Below are positions 7,094 to 8,892 of a stretch of 8,892 bases of DNA, piece after piece. The DNA is from Clostridiales bacterium (GTDB taxonomy: Bacteria; Bacillota; Clostridia; Oscillospirales; CAG-382). How positions within the stretch are numbered: the first letter of the stretch is position 1; every line of letters begins with the position of its first letter. The DNA lies in NCBI GenBank assembly GCA_003343885.1, contig QAKH01000084.1, positions 1 through 8,892 of the forward strand, read 5' to 3'. Both the position numbers and the translations under genes were made by a program. The notes below the pieces were generated by a model, which worked only from the letters and a program-made list of their open reading frames with translations, searched no databases and had not been told where the DNA came from.

Positions 7094-7366
7094 TTACTTT
7101 ACAGAGTCCTTGAGAGCCTTTCCTGCCTTGAATGCGGGAACCTTGCAAGCAGCGATCTTAATCTTCTCGCCTGTCTGGGGATTCTTGCCCTCTCTTGCTG
7201 CTCTCTCTCTAACTTCAAATGTTCCAAATCCTACGAGGGATATCTTATCGCCCTTCGCCATAGCCTCGGAAATTACATCAAAAGTTGCATTAACAACCTT
7301 CTCTGCGTCTTTCTTTGATGTGCCTGCTTTTTCAGCGATTGCAGCAACGAGTTCTGTCTTGTTCAT
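7094..7366 (-). CDS. hup: HU-family DNA-binding protein
   Basis: A 90-residue protein of standard HU length and sequence. It starts MNKTELVAAIAEKAG and carries the dimer-core segment DKISLVGFGTFEVRERAAREGKNP, given here as two parts: DKISLVGFGTFEV (residues 40-52) and the arm RERAAREGKNPQTGE (53-67), which contains the conserved Asn-Pro that intercalates DNA. The end is VPAFKAGKALKD. HU is an abundant nucleoid protein that binds DNA as a dimer, bends it and assists replication, repair and recombination. Start ATG 7366 is chosen because GGAGGA lies 7 bp upstream; a TTG further upstream is part of that ribosome binding site. It is a monocistronic gene with its own consensus promoter and a strong terminator. 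All features look intact. Its neighbours give no special role, and it is probably a housekeeping gene flanking the accessory run. Confidence 0.96.
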   Translation of the reverse strand: MNKTELVAAIAEKAGTSKKDAEKVVNATFDVISEAMAKGDKISLVGFGTFEVRERAAREGKNPQTGEKIKIAACKVPAFKAGKALKDSVK

Positions 7367-7373
7367 AGTTATT

Positions 7374-7379
7374 TCCTCC
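7374..7379 (-). promoter_or_regulatory. HU ribosome binding site
   Basis: GGAGGA on the minus strand, 7 bp before ATG 7366. It overlaps the upstream TTG reading, which rules that TTG out as the start. Confidence 0.85.
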
Positions 7380-7429
7380 AAATAAATTATTTACTTAAAT
7401 ACAGGACCACAGCCTGTCCCTTTTAGCTA

Positions 7430-7458
7430 ATTATAGCATGTTCCTCAACAAAAATCAA
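7430..7458 (-). promoter_or_regulatory. Sigma-A promoter of the HU gene
   Basis: On the minus strand a -35 TTGATT (7453-7458) is followed after exactly 17 bp by TATAAT (7430-7435), preceded by TGC as an extended -10. Transcription should start near 7423, giving a leader of about 57 nt. The leader can form a small hairpin at 7401-7417 (ACAGG/CCTGT). Confidence 0.85.
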
Positions 7459-7531
7459 TAGTTTTTTTTGCTTTTTAAGCTTTTTTCAATATAAAATGTA
7501 AAATTTGTATTAATATGATTGCGTTTTTCTC

Positions 7532-8641
7532 TTATAAACGTATTAAAGAAATTACAAATGTTAAAAAGAACAAAAATGCGAAATTGACCGCTGAAAAGTA
7601 ACCGACATAATACTTTGATTTTCCGGGATTGCACTTTGTATATTCCTTAAAAGTTATCAAACTTGCAAGCGACGCTATAAGAGTGCCTACACCGCCGATA
7701 TTAACACCTATAAGCAAGTGTCTGTAATCCTCAGTAAACTGTGAAAGAAGTATCGCAGAGGGTACGTTGCTAATAATCTGGCATGAGAGTATACTGAAAA
7801 GCAAGGTACTCTTCTCGAGCAAAAACTCAAAAATTATTCGTACTACTTCTATACGAGACATATTTCCTGAAAACACAAAAAAAGCTGCAAAAGTAAGAAG
7901 CAGCGGGTAATCAACGTCTCTCAGTGCTTTTCTGTCAAGAAAAATCAAAGCCGCCGGTATCACTACAAGTCCTAACTGGTACGGAACAGCACGAAAAACA
8001 ATTATTATCGAAAAAGCGAAAAGCAGCAAATACGTTATTGTTCTGGCAACCGGCAATCGTATTTCTGATTTTTCAACAGTTATCGGCTCTTTTTTTACAA
8101 AAATCAGACAAGCTGCCGTTATAGCTGCAACAGATATGACAAACGGTATTGCCATGATAGACATAAATTCACCGGTCGGAATATTGAATTTACTGTACAA
8201 ATACAAGTTTTGAGGATTTCCGAAAGGTGTTAGCATTCCGCCAAGATTTGCCGCAATATTTTGCATAATAAATACAAAAGCCATTTTATCCTCATGGTGC
8301 GAAGATGCCAAAACAAAATAACCAAGCGGCAGGAATGTAAGAAGCGCCATATCGTTAGCTATAAGCATTGATCCAATAAAAGTGATGTAGACAAGCGCAA
8401 GAACACACATACGAACATTTTTAAAAATATTCACAATACTTTGCGCAAGAAGATAAAAAAAGTTTATATTTCTGAGCGCACACACAACTGCAAGCACACA
8501 AAATAAGCAGGTAAGTGTTTTAAAATCAAAATACCCGAGATATTCTATATCCGGCGGAACAAAAAAAGATGTCACAGCAGCTGCGACAAATGCAATAAAC
8601 ATTACTGAATTTTTTTTGATAAAGCCCAATACGGCGCTCAT
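7532..8641 (-). CDS. SLC13/ArsB-type anion (citrate-like) permease
   Basis: A 369-residue, very hydrophobic protein with about 10-12 membrane segments, for example residues 13-28, 40-57, 79-95, 162-182, 202-218, 246-259 and 343-367. The ion-transporter pattern shows as two related halves. The first has LTPFGNPQNL (137-146), and the second has SNVPSAILL (291-299) followed by GVGTLIASLAS (317-327). These are the places where SLC13/CitM/ArsB proteins bind sodium and the anion through hairpin loops. The family moves dicarboxylates, citrate, sulfate or arsenite across the cytoplasmic membrane; the substrate is not evident here. It is somewhat short for the family (often above 400 residues), but both halves are present. 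ATG 8641 has GAGG 7 bp upstream. It has its own perfect consensus promoter, is probably monocistronic, and has no clear terminator before the HU promoter. Confidence 0.85.
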   Translation of the reverse strand: MSAVLGFIKKNSVMFIAFVAAAVTSFFVPPDIEYLGYFDFKTLTCLFCVLAVVCALRNINFFYLLAQSIVNIFKNVRMCVLALVYITFIGSMLIANDMALLTFLPLGYFVLASSHHEDKMAFVFIMQNIAANLGGMLTPFGNPQNLYLYSKFNIPTGEFMSIMAIPFVISVAAITAACLIFVKKEPITVEKSEIRLPVARTITYLLLFAFSIIIVFRAVPYQLGLVVIPAALIFLDRKALRDVDYPLLLTFAAFFVFSGNMSRIEVVRIIFEFLLEKSTLLFSILSCQIISNVPSAILLSQFTEDYRHLLIGVNIGGVGTLIASLASLITFKEYTKCNPGKSKYYVGYFSAVNFAFLFFLTFVISLIRL

Positions 8642-8693
8642 ATTAAAACCTCGATTAAAATAAAATTATCAGATATTTTTTCACACGCGGGGT

Positions 8694-8722
8694 ATTATAG
8701 CACTGCTGAAATTGATTGTCAA
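8694..8722 (-). promoter_or_regulatory. Perfect sigma-A promoter of the permease
   Basis: On the minus strand TTGACA (8717-8722), then exactly 17 bp, then TATAAT (8694-8699) with TGC just before it. Both hexamers are full consensus. Expected start near 8687 gives a leader of about 45 nt before ATG 8641. Confidence 0.9.
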
Positions 8723-8745
8723 TACTTTTTATAATGATAATAATA

Positions 8746-8766
8746 CAATATAAATTGCAATATAAA
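8746..8766. repeat. Short direct repeat between the permease promoter and the transposase end
   Basis: CAATATAAA occurs at 8746-8754 and again at 8758-8766, a 12-bp period. It lies where the terminal inverted repeat of the insertion sequence would be expected, but I cannot confirm that without the other end. Low-complexity AT sequence is the alternative. Confidence 0.35.
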
Positions 8767-8779
8767 ATGACCACAAAAA

Positions 8780-8892
8780 TTAAGCGACATACATTCGTTT
8801 AATAAGCAAATCAGAAGAAAGCCCGTTAAACAATCTTCTGGGATAGTTGTTTATCCAATGTTCAATCATCTTAATTCTCTCATGAGAGAATT
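8780..8892 (-). CDS. IS30-family transposase, C-terminal fragment
   Basis: On the minus strand the frame is open from the right edge of the window to TAA at 8780-8782, giving 36 residues. The sequence includes HERIKMIEHWINNYPRRLF and then NGLSSDLL. This resembles the end of IS30-family DDE transposases, where a helix is followed by a (L/I)N-x-x-PR(K/R) block and a glycine-containing stretch. The catalytic residues would lie outside the window, so whether the gene is intact or a remnant cannot be judged. The element would be transcribed towards the permease, and its end should lie within about 60 bp beyond the stop. The fragment is too short for a firm family call, and an unrelated gene end is possible. 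Confidence 0.6.
   Translation of the reverse strand, partial: FSHERIKMIEHWINNYPRRLFNGLSSDLLIKRMYVA

Noticed and set aside
7461..7491. GCTT/AAGC hairpin with T-rich flanks as permease terminator
   Set aside because: The 4-bp stem is too weak, and the T-run following it is on the plus strand, the wrong direction for the permease.

Overview
The window looks like an AT-rich chromosomal segment of a low-GC Gram-positive bacterium, most likely a gut-type clostridium (Ruminococcus/Oscillospiraceae-like). The grounds are strong GGAGG-type ribosome binding sites, consensus sigma-A promoters, GTG/TTG starts mixed with ATG, normal use of TGA as stop, and an HU protein of the type common in Clostridia. 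The exact taxon cannot be read from the sequence.

Layout. Positions 1-6873 hold a dense run of plus-strand genes, probably one operon or two adjoining ones. In order: the 3' part of a P-loop kinase-like ATPase; an APH-type phosphotransferase; a SAM methyltransferase; a YdcF/SanA-like DUF218 protein; a GNAT-DUF3795-GNAT fusion; a tiny cysteine-rich protein; a peptidase S51-methyltransferase-DUF3795 fusion; and an AlkZ/YcaQ-related winged-helix protein. Gaps are 18-65 bp, and two junctions are ATGA overlaps (2702-2705 and 4315-4318), which implies translational coupling. I see no convincing terminator inside the run; a modest one lies at 7002-7024.

Positions 7036-8722 are on the minus strand: an HU gene with its own consensus promoter and a strong terminator, and an SLC13/ArsB-type anion permease with a perfect TTGACA-17-TATAAT promoter. 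HU and the plus-strand run are convergent, and their terminators lie about 10 bp apart. The right edge (8780-8892) carries the C-terminal end of what appears to be an IS30-family transposase, pointing towards the permease.

How the genes may work together. The plus-strand run is unusually rich in small-molecule-modifying activities: one or two phosphate-transfer enzymes, two acetyltransferase domains, two methyltransferase domains and one dipeptidase-like domain. It also holds three successive cysteine-rich modules, two of them DUF3795, and ends in a relative of DNA glycosylases that remove bulky alkyl lesions. The most interesting candidate for an undescribed system is the set 2702-5796, where DUF3795 cysteine modules are fused to different enzymes around a tiny CxxCxxCxxC protein. 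A shared role such as detoxification or modification of a reactive or antibiotic-like compound is inference; no substrate can be named from the sequence.
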